DNA of 64,000 nucleotides from JAIQFF01 sp963788505 (GTDB lineage Bacteria > Acidobacteriota > Terriglobia > Terriglobales > Acidobacteriaceae). A program made the translations under genes and the position numbers. Positions within the stretch are counted from its first letter, which is position 1. Each line of letters starts with the position of its first letter. This document shows positions 1-8,151 of this stretch, one piece after another. The stretch covers positions 496,001-560,000 of the forward strand of contig CAWBGY010000005.1 of NCBI GenBank assembly GCA_963788505.1. Reading direction: 5' to 3'. The notes under the pieces are model-generated. The model had not been told where the DNA came from, did no database searches, and worked only from the letters and a program-made list of their open reading frames with translations.

Positions 1-979
1 GGCTGAGGCTTTGGCCGGAATCACCGTCTTCGCGCCGGGAGCGACGAATCCTCCGGGCATGCCGTGCACTTCGAGCGTGGGCCGCGCCCAGGTGCGATAG
101 AGCACCGAATAGCCCGGCTCTCCCGTCAGCACCGTCGAACCTACTTCCGTTTTGCGATAGTGCTCCTCATTAAATGGCAGGCGCTTCCACGCTTTCAGTT
201 CATCTTTGCTGGGAGCTTTTACGTTCTTGTAGAAGCCCGGGATCAGGACTTTGCCCTTTGGCGTCCTTCAGTTTGCTGATGATTTCGATCAGGCCAAAAA
301 ACGGATTGGGGGCGGCGCCGCCGTACATTCCGGAGTGCAGGTCGGTCTTTGCTCCCACGGCTTCGATTTCGGTGTAGACCAGGCCGCGCAGCCCCACGCA
401 TAGCGTCGGCAGGTCGGCGGCAAATAGTTCGGTGTCGCAGACCAGCGCGAAATCGGCTTTCAGCTTGGCCTTTTCCTTGCGCACATAAGCGGCGATCGAC
501 TCGCCGCCGACTTCCTCTTCGCCTTCGATGATGAACTTCACATTGAGCGGCAGCTTGCCGTTGTGGCCCTTCATCAGGGCCTCGATGGCCTTGATTTCCA
601 TCCATAGCTGGCCTTTGTCGTCGACTGCGCCGCGGGCGTAGATATTGTTGTTGCGCTCGGTGGGCTCAAAGGGCGGAGAAATCCATTCGTTGAGCGGATC
701 GGGAGGCTGCACGTCGTAGTGGGCGTAACACAGCGCGGTCGGCTTGCCGGGAGCATTGAGCCAGTCGGCGTAGATCAGGGGATGGCCCTTGGTGGGAATG
801 ATCTCAACGTGCTCGAGCCCGATGCGGCGGAGTTCAGCGGCCACAAATTCAGCCGCCTTCTGGACGTCGGACTTGTGCTCCGGAAGAGTGCTGATGCTGG
901 GAATGCGCAGCAGGTCTTTGAGTTCGTTGAGGAAACGCTGCTGATTGCCGCGGGCGTAGTCAACTGCGGGAGAGGCCAT
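1..979 (-). CDS. M20-family dipeptidase/metallopeptidase, partial, frameshifted
   Basis: This is a zinc-dependent M20 peptidase of the dipeptidase (CNDP/PepV-like) type that hydrolyses short peptides. Visible family motifs are YAHYDVQPP (metal His and Asp), GAVDDKG, the catalytic EGEEEVGGES, and LHSGMYGGAAPNP of the lid domain. The frame that starts at the ATG at 979 stops near 200, but the homology continues in the neighbouring frame (KVLIPGFYKNVKAPS, then GSTVLTGEPGYS and GMPGGFVAPGAKTVIPAKA) up to the window edge with no stop. One extra C within the CCC at 254-256 explains the shift. The C-terminus lies outside the window. I read it as a working gene with a base-call error; a real frameshift mutation is the alternative. 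Family call is firm, substrate unknown. Confidence 0.85.
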
Positions 980-1061
980 GGGTGGTGCCTTTCTGAGGGA
1001 GAAAACACCTCAGTATAACCGACGATGGGGATGGGGATCGAAGCGTCGGCGGCGCGGTCGC

Positions 1062-1147
1062 TTCCGCCCTTTCAGGGCTCGGTCATTTTCGTGCTCCTAC
1101 CCAGGGCTTACGCCCTGGGCTGCATTCTCTTCCGCCGCTTCGCGGCG
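1062..1147. repeat. Composite palindromic intergenic element, copy A
   Basis: Three short hairpins in a row occupy the 226-bp gap between the peptidase start and the methyltransferase end. The first is built on GCCCTTTCAGGGC, the second is an 8-bp stem (CCCAGGGC at 1100-1107 with GCCCTGGG at 1112-1119), and the third is CCGCCGCTTCGCGGCG. The same three-part order recurs at 40077-40162. No coding potential is seen. It resembles dispersed REP-type elements; its function is unknown. Confidence 0.7.
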
Positions 1148-1205
1148 ATTTTCGGCGACCAGAACGCGTGTAGGGCAGGATCGCTCGGACAGCCGGAAAG
1201 CTGGG

Positions 1206-2016
1206 CTACTTTTGGGCGACGAGGACGGTGTACGTTAAATCTCCAGAACGGTAAGCATCGAGAATGATGTCGATGCCTTCCACGAATTCTCGCGCCGCTC
1301 GGGGCAATAATCTGACCGCCAGGCTGGCGGCGTGGGCGCGTTCCTGACAGATCTCCCAGGTGCGTACGATTTTTGCGGTAAGGTCCTCGCGATGGCGCAC
1401 CCGCATTCCGGCGGACTCGATGGCGGACTGGTATTGGTCAGGCGTCCACAATTCCGGACACAGAAACGCCCGGGCCACTTCGCGCACGCGAGGCCGATCC
1501 ATAGCGCCGGTCCACGCTGCCAGCAGCAGCTGTCCGCCCGGCCGTAGGGTGCGTGCGACGTTGGTGAAGTAGCGCGCCTTGTCGGCGAAGTGTTCGGAAG
1601 ATTCCATGGTCCACACCAGGTCGAACGTCGAAGCAGGGAAGTGGAAGGAGTCGGCGTTGGCGACTTCAAAGTTCACCAGACGTTCCACTCCCGCCTGGAC
1701 CGAATGCTCCCGCGCCAGTCTTGCCTGCTTGGGACTGAGGGTGAGTCCCGTTCCCGTAGCACGAGCGCGACCGCGCCAGGTGGATCAAAGTGCCGCCGTG
1801 GCCACAGCCCACGTCCAGCACACGGGCCGGAATGGATAGGCCGAGGAGACTGATGCAATAGTCGAGCATCCCCACCTGCGCGCCCGCCGGCGCGTCGTCT
1901 TTGTCGAGAAATAGTCCGTGATGAATATGGTCGCCCCAGAAAGTGCGATAGATGAAGGCGAGAGAGTCGTAGTGGTCTCTGATGTGATCGGCCGTGATGG
2001 GGATGGCGGTGCTCAT
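1206..2016 (-). CDS. SAM-dependent class I methyltransferase, frameshifted
   Basis: The N-terminal part (WGDHIHHGLF, then the SAM motif VLDVGCGHGG) resembles the gamma-tocopherol methyltransferase/UbiE-like group. The second part (NADSFHFPASTFDLVWTMES, LRPGG) lies in another frame. Between them the protein continues as ARATGTGLTLSPKQARLA if one base is removed at about 1765-1770 (TCGCGCTCG on the minus strand). The whole span is 811 bases, one more than a multiple of three, which gives a 269-residue protein after correction. The start ATG overlaps the thiO stop by four bases, so the two are probably translated together. The methyl acceptor cannot be told from sequence. An assembly insertion is the likeliest cause of the break. 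Confidence 0.82.
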
Positions 2017-3083
2017 GAGTCCTGAAAGCGTTCCGGCGAAAAGGGCGAGATATCACATCCCGGGTCTTCCCCCGTGACCAGCCGCGCCATTACGTGCGCG
2101 GTGACCGGCGTGAGCAGAATCCCATCGCGGAAGTGACCGGTCGCTACGAAATAGCCCTCGGTCCGGGTAGCGCCGAGAATGGGTAGATTATCAGGCGACC
2201 CTGGGCGCAACCCTGCCCACGCCTCCAGTATGCGAGCCTGGGCGAGAGCGGGCACCAGACGGATGGCGGCCTGGCGCATGCGCTGGATGGTCTCCGCGTC
2301 GGTGCGCTTATCGAACCCCGCTTCTTCAACGGTCGCGCCCACCAGGACCCGGCCATCGCTGCGCGGAACCAGGTAAATTTCAGGAGCGCGAATGACGTGG
2401 CGCAGCAGATCGCGCGACCCTCCCACCAGCGACAGCATCTGTCCCTTGACCGGCCGAGTGGGAAACCGATGGGGCGGCAGTTGCCCTGCCCACGCCCCCG
2501 CGCAATTGACCACCACAGGAGCCGAGTAAGTGGTCTTGTCAGTGCCGACGCCGATCACACGTCCATCGGCCAAGCGCACCTCGTTGACCGCCGTTCCTGA
2601 GGCCAGGTCCACACCGCGATGGCGGGCGGCCTTCACTGCCGCCGTCGTAAGGGCGCGGGGATCCACACTGCGTTCCTTCAGATAGAAACCCGGCAGATTT
2701 ACCTGGCCGAGCGCGGGCTCGAGTTCGGCCAGCGGCAAGGGCAGCGGACAGTCCGCGATCAACCCAGGCCGCTCCCGCAAGTGCTCGGGTGTGGCGAAAA
2801 AGATGGTGCCCTGATCGCGCAGGTCAGCCTTCATGCCCGATTCGTCCTGCAATTCATGAACGAACTCGGGATACATACGCGCACTGGCGCTGGCCAGGGG
2901 TTGAAGCGCAGGCGGAATCTCCAGCGGATAATCGGCCAGCATGCCGGCGGCGGCATGTGACGCTTCGCGTCCGGGCTCTCCGCGTTCCACCACCAGCACG
3001 GTGGCGCCACGCTTGCGCAGCCCGATCGAGAGCGAGAGCCCGATGATCCCACCGCCGACGATGATCACGTCCCACCGCTTCAT
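2013..3083 (-). CDS. thiO: Glycine oxidase ThiO
   Basis: This FAD-dependent D-amino-acid-oxidase-fold enzyme would oxidise glycine to the imine used for the thiazole ring of thiamine. The 356-residue protein starts with the dinucleotide-binding VGGGIIGLS at residues 9-17 and has AGMLAD, PVKGQML, the ThiO-typical ILEAWAGLRP and the C-terminal FRDGILLTPVTA flavin loop. Length fits ThiO. No other thi gene and no TPP riboswitch is visible nearby. A possible -10 box TACAAT lies on the minus strand at 3090-3095, very close to the start codon. A more general glycine/D-amino-acid oxidase is the alternative. Confidence 0.85.
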   Translation of the reverse strand: MKRWDVIIVGGGIIGLSLSIGLRKRGATVLVVERGEPGREASHAAAGMLADYPLEIPPALQPLASASARMYPEFVHELQDESGMKADLRDQGTIFFATPEHLRERPGLIADCPLPLPLAELEPALGQVNLPGFYLKERSVDPRALTTAAVKAARHRGVDLASGTAVNEVRLADGRVIGVGTDKTTYSAPVVVNCAGAWAGQLPPHRFPTRPVKGQMLSLVGGSRDLLRHVIRAPEIYLVPRSDGRVLVGATVEEAGFDKRTDAETIQRMRQAAIRLVPALAQARILEAWAGLRPGSPDNLPILGATRTEGYFVATGHFRDGILLTPVTAHVMARLVTGEDPGCDISPFSPERFQDS

Positions 3084-3184
3084 GCTTCGATTGTAAAGCA
3101 GCCTGAGAGGCTCGCCTCCTGCTCCAGACGGGTAGTGTTCTAATTCGTCAGATCAGCTCGAATGCGCGATCTGAACTTTGCGAA

Positions 3185-3284
3185 CTTTGCGGATCTTCTT
3201 TGCGTCCTTTGCGGTTAAGGGTTTGATCTCGCCCGAGTCATGCAAGACTTTTAACCGCAAAGGACGCAAAGAAGATCCGCAAAG
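3185..3284. repeat. Perfect 34-bp inverted repeat (TTTGCGTCCTTTGCGG family)
   Basis: The arms at 3185-3218 and 3251-3284 are exact reverse complements over 34 bp with a 32-bp loop. They are built from the words CTTTGCG, GTCCTTTGCGG and CTTCTTTGCG. The same words recur in inverted arrangement at 20229-20350 and 28308-28408. The 382-bp gap from 3084 to 3465 contains this element and a promoter-like -10 near its right end, and no convincing gene. Confidence 0.9.
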
Positions 3285-3439
3285 ACCGCAAAGAAGGGCA
3301 ACGAGCGCCGAATCAGGACACTACGTTCAAACGAGGCGTGGATCATGGGTGGTCGGGCGTTCTGATCGAATGCCGGGAAACACTAAAGTTACTTTCAGCC
3401 GAACCCTTCTGGGTACGCCGGGTCTCCGCATGGCCAACT

Positions 3440-3445
3440 TATAAT
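3440..3445 (+). promoter_or_regulatory. Consensus -10 box TATAAT upstream of the membrane/TPR gene
   Basis: A perfect TATAAT ends 20 bases before the ATG at 3466. No good -35 hexamer stands at 16-18 bp upstream (CGCCGG there), so the promoter call rests on the -10 alone. Confidence 0.4.
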
Positions 3446-3465
3446 CCCGGCAGACTGCAACCGCC

Positions 3466-5682
3466 ATGCGGGATTCTGCAAGCGTACTGAAGAAATCCAC
3501 CGTCGGACGGCTCCCCCAGTCCGCGGCTTCGCTTTGGGTTTACAACCCCTGGCTTGATCTCATCGTGGGATGCGGCGCCTGGTCCGCTCCTCTGCTTCTG
3601 CTTGCCTACGTGGCGTCACGTTCGAGCGCCATGGGCTGGTCAATCGCGTTCTACGGATTAGCCCTGTTCTTCAACTATCCCCATTACATGGCGACGGTTT
3701 ATCGCGCCTATCACACGGCGGAAGATTTTCATAAATACCGCATTTTTACTGTCCACATCACTGCCCTGATTGTATTGACGCTGATTTTGTCGCACTTCTG
3801 GTTTCGCGCCCTGCCCTGGATTTTCACGCTCTACCTCATCTGGAGTCCCTGGCATTACAGCGGACAGAATTATGGCCTGTTCATGATGTTCGCCCGGCGA
3901 GGAGGCGCCACGCCCTCGCCCGCACGGCGACGAGCTTTGTATTCGGCCTTTCTGATTTCTTACCTGATCTTACTTCTGAGTTTTTGGACCGGCCCCTCGA
4001 ACGATCCTCTGTTCGTCTCGCCGGCAATTCCGGCACACCTGAGTTCCGTTGCGGCGCTGCTGCTGGGCGTGGCGTTCATCGCCTGTTCGGTGTACGGCTG
4101 GTCTGGACTGGCGCAACAGGTAGGTTGGCGACGTCTGTTGCCGGCCGTGACGCTGTTTTCCACGCAATTCTTGTGGTTTCTGCTGCCCACAGTGTTGTCC
4201 GTGGCCGAGCGACTGCGATTGCCGCAGAGCCGCTACAGCAGTGGGGTGTTCGCGGTGATGCATTCGGCGCAGTATCTCTGGATCACCAGCTACTACGCGC
4301 GCCGCGAAGCCAGCGGGAAAAGCGCTGCCGGCTGGCGCCCCTTCGCCTACTTCGCCGTGCTGGTAGCTGGCGGCATTGCGCTTTTCGTCCCCGGACCGTG
4401 GCTGGCCAGCCGGCTCTTTCATTACGACTTCAGTGCCAGCTTCCTGCTGTTCACCGCGCTGATTAATATTCATCACTTCATTCTTGATGGGGCCATCTGG
4501 AAACTTCGGGACAAGCGGGTCGCCGGGGTGTTGCTGAATTCGCCGGAGCAGTTGGCCCCCGCCGCAGTAGACACAGGGAACCGGCTGGGAAGCGGACTTC
4601 GCTGGGTGGTCGGGAGCTCGCGTCCTGCCCGCACCCTGCGCATTGCCGCCGCCATGGTCCTGCTGGCCTGGGGAAGCGTTGACCAGGTGCGCTATTACCT
4701 GGCGCTGCACCAGGAGAGCTTGCCGGATCTGCAGCGTGCGGCGGCGCTGGATGCTTACGACAGCTCGCTGCAAACCCATCTCGGCTGGCAGGAACTGAAA
4801 GAGGGGAACACAGGACAGGCGACCGTTGCTTGGAACGAGGCGCTCCGCGCAAATCCCACCAGCACCGCTCCTCGAGATGCGCTGCTTCGCTATCTCACGC
4901 AGCAGAAACGCTTCGACGAGGCCTATGCCTTGACGCGCCGGTCGCTGCAATACACGCCGAAAGATGTGAATTTGCTGGTGAACCATGGCATCCTGGCCAA
5001 TCAACTGGGACATGGCGAGGAGGCCATCGAGAGCTGGAAGCAGGCGATAGCCCTGGATGGTTCACAGGTCGCCGCCTACCTCTATGCGGCCGGCGAACTG
5101 GATCGGGAAGGGAAGCCCGCGGCCGCAATCCCCTATTACATGATGTTTCTGAACAAAGTGGCGCAGGCCGGGGCAAAGAGCCGTCCCCCGGCCCACAACC
5201 TGGTCGCGATTGTGCTGCGGCTGGCGCAGTGCCAGGTGCAGGCAAAGAGTCCCGGCCAGGCTGAGAAGACCTACGAGCTGGCACGGAAAATTGCCGCCGA
5301 GTCGGGCGAAACGAAAATGGAAGCCGCAGCCAGCGTCTCCGCCGCGGAACTCGAAGCCGGGTTGGGGAAAACCAGGCAGGCGCTTGAACTTTATCAGCAC
5401 GCCCTCAAGCTCGACGGTCAACTGGATGACCCACAAGCCACGGCCAGCGATCTCTACAGCTACGGACTGTTTCTGCGCGATTCCGGCATTTCTCCGGAAT
5501 TGGCGTACGCCTGTCTGCTGAAGTCGGAGTCCCTGATACAGAAGTCAGAGCACTCCCCGGAATTGAGCTCCATCGTGCTGGCTCGAGAAGACCTGGGAAA
5601 GAAGCTCTCCAAGCAATCGGCCAAGCGGCTCCGCGACGTGGACGCCGCCCTCGACGAAGCTCTTGCCCTGAAACTTCCCTGA
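3466..5682 (+). CDS. Polytopic membrane protein with histidine-rich core and C-terminal TPR domain
   Basis: I do not recognise a named family. Residues 1 to about 400 form some eight to ten hydrophobic segments; the C-terminal half (about 430-690) is a soluble helical TPR array. The membrane part carries histidine motifs at or near segment ends: NYPHYMATVYRAYH (H73, H83), WSPWHYSGQNYG (H130), VMHSAQYLW (H266) and NIHHFILDGAIW (H336, H337). The spacing resembles membrane metal enzymes that bind iron or haem through histidines, but no specific match is claimed. It is monocistronic by spacing, with a consensus -10 box just upstream, and ends 19 bp before the convergent TlpA-like gene. Frame is certain from the length and composition; function is open. 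Confidence 0.8.
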   Translation: MRDSASVLKKSTVGRLPQSAASLWVYNPWLDLIVGCGAWSAPLLLLAYVASRSSAMGWSIAFYGLALFFNYPHYMATVYRAYHTAEDFHKYRIFTVHITALIVLTLILSHFWFRALPWIFTLYLIWSPWHYSGQNYGLFMMFARRGGATPSPARRRALYSAFLISYLILLLSFWTGPSNDPLFVSPAIPAHLSSVAALLLGVAFIACSVYGWSGLAQQVGWRRLLPAVTLFSTQFLWFLLPTVLSVAERLRLPQSRYSSGVFAVMHSAQYLWITSYYARREASGKSAAGWRPFAYFAVLVAGGIALFVPGPWLASRLFHYDFSASFLLFTALINIHHFILDGAIWKLRDKRVAGVLLNSPEQLAPAAVDTGNRLGSGLRWVVGSSRPARTLRIAAAMVLLAWGSVDQVRYYLALHQESLPDLQRAAALDAYDSSLQTHLGWQELKEGNTGQATVAWNEALRANPTSTAPRDALLRYLTQQKRFDEAYALTRRSLQYTPKDVNLLVNHGILANQLGHGEEAIESWKQAIALDGSQVAAYLYAAGELDREGKPAAAIPYYMMFLNKVAQAGAKSRPPAHNLVAIVLRLAQCQVQAKSPGQAEKTYELARKIAAESGETKMEAAASVSAAELEAGLGKTRQALELYQHALKLDGQLDDPQATASDLYSYGLFLRDSGISPELAYACLLKSESLIQKSEHSPELSSIVLAREDLGKKLSKQSAKRLRDVDAALDEALALKLP

Positions 5683-5701
5683 TGCGAACCACCAGAAAGA
5701 A

Positions 5702-6190
5702 CTAGAGTTTGCTGAGGTAATCCACGATTTCAGGAGTGCCCCAATCGATGGGCCCAACAAATTTCCGGCGCAAAACACCCTGGCGGTCGATGATGTAGGT
5801 TTCGGGAAACATGAATGTCCCGTAGAGGTTGTTGCTCTTCTGGTCGGGATCGCGAACCGTGAGCAGGTTCACCTTGTTGACCTTCAGAAAGTTCTGATAG
5901 GCGCTCTGATCGGCATCTACGCTGATCGCCAGCACTTCAACCCCTTTGCTCTTCATGTTCTGCTGCATCTGGATCAGGGACGGCAGCTCATCGAGGCAAG
6001 GCGGACACCAGGTAGCCCAGAAATTCAGAACGATCACCTTGCCCCGGAATTCGTCCAGGCTGACCTTGCGCTCGCTGTCCTGCACGGTGAAGTCGGGGGC
6101 GGTCGTACCGATGTGAGGGGGCCGAGTTCCGCTGTAACAGCCCGATAACAGAAGGGTCACTATGCTGATGCAAACCGAAGCACGTCGCAC
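5702..6190 (-). CDS. TlpA/ResA-like thioredoxin-fold lipoprotein
   Basis: A membrane-anchored thiol-disulfide oxidoreductase of the AhpC/TSA-Redoxin type acting outside the cytoplasmic membrane. The motif NFWATWCPPCLDELP places the redox cysteines at residues 62 and 65; APDFTVQD and PETYIIDRQG are the usual flanking motifs. The frame stays open far upstream inside the divergent gene, but the sensible start is the GTG at 6190: it gives a signal peptide with lipobox LLSGC (Cys18) and a 162-residue protein. A minus-strand TATTAT sits directly before that start, which fits a leaderless transcript. It could serve cytochrome maturation or general disulfide reduction; no partner genes are adjacent. 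Confidence 0.85.
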   Translation of the reverse strand: MRRASVCISIVTLLLSGCYSGTRPPHIGTTAPDFTVQDSERKVSLDEFRGKVIVLNFWATWCPPCLDELPSLIQMQQNMKSKGVEVLAISVDADQSAYQNFLKVNKVNLLTVRDPDQKSNNLYGTFMFPETYIIDRQGVLRRKFVGPIDWGTPEIVDYLSKL

Positions 6191-6195
6191 AAAGC

Positions 6196-6201
6196 TATAA
6201 T
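6196..6201. promoter_or_regulatory. Shared -10 region between divergent genes
   Basis: The 25-bp gap between the GTG at 6190 (minus) and the ATG at 6216 (plus) contains TATAATA. It reads TATAAT on the plus strand (6196-6201), and on the minus strand it reads TATTAT about seven bases before the GTG. Both transcripts would have almost no leader. No -35 boxes are convincing. Confidence 0.45.
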
Positions 6202-6215
6202 ACCCGATTCGGCCT

Positions 6216-7718
6216 ATGGTGGCGCCAGAGACAGGAGCGAGCGGACCCGTTGTGTCGGTAATCGTGCCGGCGCGCAACGAAGAAGCTTGCCTCGGCGCCT
6301 GCCTGGAATCGCTGGCGGCGCAGACCGGCATCGGCTTTGAAATCATCGTGGTGGATGATGCTTCGACCGACCAAACTCGCGAAATTGCCCAGTCTTTTTC
6401 ACCCGTCCGGGTGGTCGATGCCGGCCCACCGCCCGCCGGTTGGACGGGCAAGAACAACGCCCTGGCCGCCGGCGTAAGAATTGCTCGCGGCGAATGGTTT
6501 CTGTTCACCGACGCCGACACCGTGCATTTGCCGGGTTCTCTCTCGGGCGGGCTGGCCGAGGCCAAGCGGGAGGGTGCGAGTTTGCTTTCATATTCTCCCC
6601 AGCAGGAAGTCCACGGCTTCTGGGAAAAAGCGGTGATGCCGGTGATTTTTGCTGAACTGGCTGCGACCTATCGGCCTTCGCTGGTCAGTGACCCGAGGTC
6701 GCCGGCCGCGGCGGCCAATGGCCAGTACATCCTGGTCGCGCGCGAGGCTTACGACGCGATCGGTGGACATGCGGCCGCGAGCGGCAGTCTGCTGGAAGAT
6801 GTGGCCCTGGCAAAGGCGGTGAAAGGGTCGGGCCGCAAGATTTTTTTTCGATTCGGCGGCAACGCCGTGCGGGCTCGTATGTACCGCAGCTTCGCGCAAC
6901 TCCGCGAAGGCTGGAGCAAGAATCTGGCCTTGCTCTTCCCCTCGCCGGTGCAACTTGCCTTGCTCAGGCTGACGGAATTTGTGCTGATTGTAGGCGGCGC
7001 CGCGGCGGCGGTTACCGCCCTGCTGCGCGGACATGTGAGGCCGGCCGTAGCGGCGGCGATTTTGGCGGTGACGATTTACGGTTTTCTTCTCAATCGAATT
7101 CGCAAGGCGCATTTTTCCCGCGAGGCTACCGCCTTGTCGCTCGCAGGCCTCCCGCTCTTTGCGTATCTTTTGCTTCGATCCAAACTCTTATTCAGGCAAG
7201 GGCGCGTGCGCTGGAAGGGCAGAACTTACGGCGGCAAGGCTCGACCAGGCAGAGGTGGACGTCCGGGTCAGCCCACCCGCGCGCAGCTCGGCATAAAGGG
7301 CACAGGAATGGTCTATCTCACTCGCAAAGCGGAGTTCGCCGCATCGCACTATTACCATAATCCGGATTTCAGCGCGGAAGAGAACCAGCGGATTTTCGGC
7401 AAATGTAACAACCCCAACGGCCACGGCCACAACTACACGCTTGAGGTGACGGTCAAAGGCGAAGTGGATCCGCGCTCCGGTTTCGTGGTCGATCTCAAGC
7501 AGTTGAAGGAAGTTCTGCACCGCGAGGTGCTGGACGCCATGGACCATCGCTTCCTGAACAAGGAGGTCCCGGAATTTTCGTCCCGGATACCGACTACCGA
7601 GAACCTGGCCATCGCCATCTGGCAGCGCCTGGTATCGAAGCTGAACAAGGCCCAGTTGCATCGCGTGCGAGTGTATGAAACGCCCGATCTGTTTGTCGAT
7701 TTCTACGGTGAAGCATGA
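6216..7718 (+). CDS. GT2 glycosyltransferase joined in frame to a 6-pyruvoyl-tetrahydropterin synthase domain
   Basis: Residues 1 to about 240 are a family 2 glycosyltransferase (VSVIVPARNEE, VVDDAS, GWTGKNNALAAG, FTDADT) of the kind that includes CrtQ/HpnB-like enzymes. Hydrophobic segments follow to about residue 330. After a Gly/Pro/Arg-rich linker, residues 365-500 are a complete PTPS/QueD-fold domain with SHYYH, KCNNPNGHGHNY and PTTENLAIAIW. The frame is open throughout, so the sequence as given encodes a fusion. However, the +1 frame has a TAA at 7294-7296, followed at normal distance by an AAGGG-type ribosome site and an in-frame ATG at 7308. One inserted base in the linker would therefore have fused two ordinary neighbours. 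The stop overlaps the start of the next PTPS gene by four bases. Confidence 0.75.
   Translation: MVAPETGASGPVVSVIVPARNEEACLGACLESLAAQTGIGFEIIVVDDASTDQTREIAQSFSPVRVVDAGPPPAGWTGKNNALAAGVRIARGEWFLFTDADTVHLPGSLSGGLAEAKREGASLLSYSPQQEVHGFWEKAVMPVIFAELAATYRPSLVSDPRSPAAAANGQYILVAREAYDAIGGHAAASGSLLEDVALAKAVKGSGRKIFFRFGGNAVRARMYRSFAQLREGWSKNLALLFPSPVQLALLRLTEFVLIVGGAAAAVTALLRGHVRPAVAAAILAVTIYGFLLNRIRKAHFSREATALSLAGLPLFAYLLLRSKLLFRQGRVRWKGRTYGGKARPGRGGRPGQPTRAQLGIKGTGMVYLTRKAEFAASHYYHNPDFSAEENQRIFGKCNNPNGHGHNYTLEVTVKGEVDPRSGFVVDLKQLKEVLHREVLDAMDHRFLNKEVPEFSSRIPTTENLAIAIWQRLVSKLNKAQLHRVRVYETPDLFVDFYGEA
7308..7718 (+). other. PTPS/QueD-like unit that may be an independent gene
   Basis: Starting at the internal ATG at 7308 (AGGG seven bases upstream), the frame gives a self-contained 136-residue 6-pyruvoyl-tetrahydropterin synthase homologue. 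Zinc ligands would be H14, H39 and H41, and the likely catalytic cysteine C33 sits in FGKCNNPNGHGHNY, as in animal PTPS and unlike E. coli QueD. Full length for the family without any of the glycosyltransferase part supports separate translation. Confidence 0.6.
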
Positions 7719-8131
7719 AGGCGCACTTGACCCGCCGCTACATGTTTTCGGCTTCGCATCGCCTGCACAGCGATGTCATGTCGGAGGCCGAGAACGCCGC
7801 TACCTACGGCAAATGCAACAACCCGTACGGCCACGGTCACAACTATGCGCTCGAGGTTACGGTCAGCGGACCGGTGGATGAAAGCACGGGCATGGTCTGC
7901 AACCTGACTGATCTGGATGGCTTTGTGCAACGCGAAATTCTGCAACGCTTCGATCTGGAAAATCTGAATACCCGGGCGGAATTTGTCCAAACGGTTCCGA
8001 CCACCGAAAACCTGTGCACCGCCATCTACGATATTTTGCAGCGAGGCTTCACCCATGCTCATCTGGATAAGGTGCGCATAGAAGAGACCATGATGAATTC
8101 CTTTGAGTATGCCGGGGAAGCGATTGCGTAA
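7715..8131 (+). CDS. 6-pyruvoyl-tetrahydropterin synthase / QueD family protein
   Basis: This 138-residue T-fold enzyme converts 7,8-dihydroneopterin triphosphate to 6-pyruvoyltetrahydropterin or 6-carboxytetrahydropterin. Zinc-binding histidines are H15 (SASHRLH) and H40/H42 (NPYGHGHNY); the cysteine of YGKCNNP is C34; the C-terminal PTTENLCTAI carries the conserved Glu. It is a diverged tandem copy of the domain just upstream, with an ATGA overlap, and folE follows 20 bp later. The pair plus FolE supplies the first two steps of queuosine precursor or tetrahydrobiopterin-like synthesis. No queC or queE lies in the window, so which pathway is served is unresolved. Confidence 0.85.
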   Translation: MKAHLTRRYMFSASHRLHSDVMSEAENAATYGKCNNPYGHGHNYALEVTVSGPVDESTGMVCNLTDLDGFVQREILQRFDLENLNTRAEFVQTVPTTENLCTAIYDILQRGFTHAHLDKVRIEETMMNSFEYAGEAIA

Positions 8132-8151
8132 TTGGGCAATTGGAGTAAACC

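Noticed and set aside
3084..3184. Possible TPP riboswitch before thiO
   Set aside because: Neither the CUGAGA-containing core nor the ACC...GGAU... arm of the THI element can be found on the minus strand here.
3970..5013. Open frame of about 347 codons opposite the membrane/TPR gene
   Set aside because: Antisense shadow of a GC-rich gene; rich in Arg/Gln/Gly without domain signals.
6191..6565. Upstream extension of the TlpA-like frame
   Set aside because: It is antisense to the glycosyltransferase and would hide the lipobox signal peptide.
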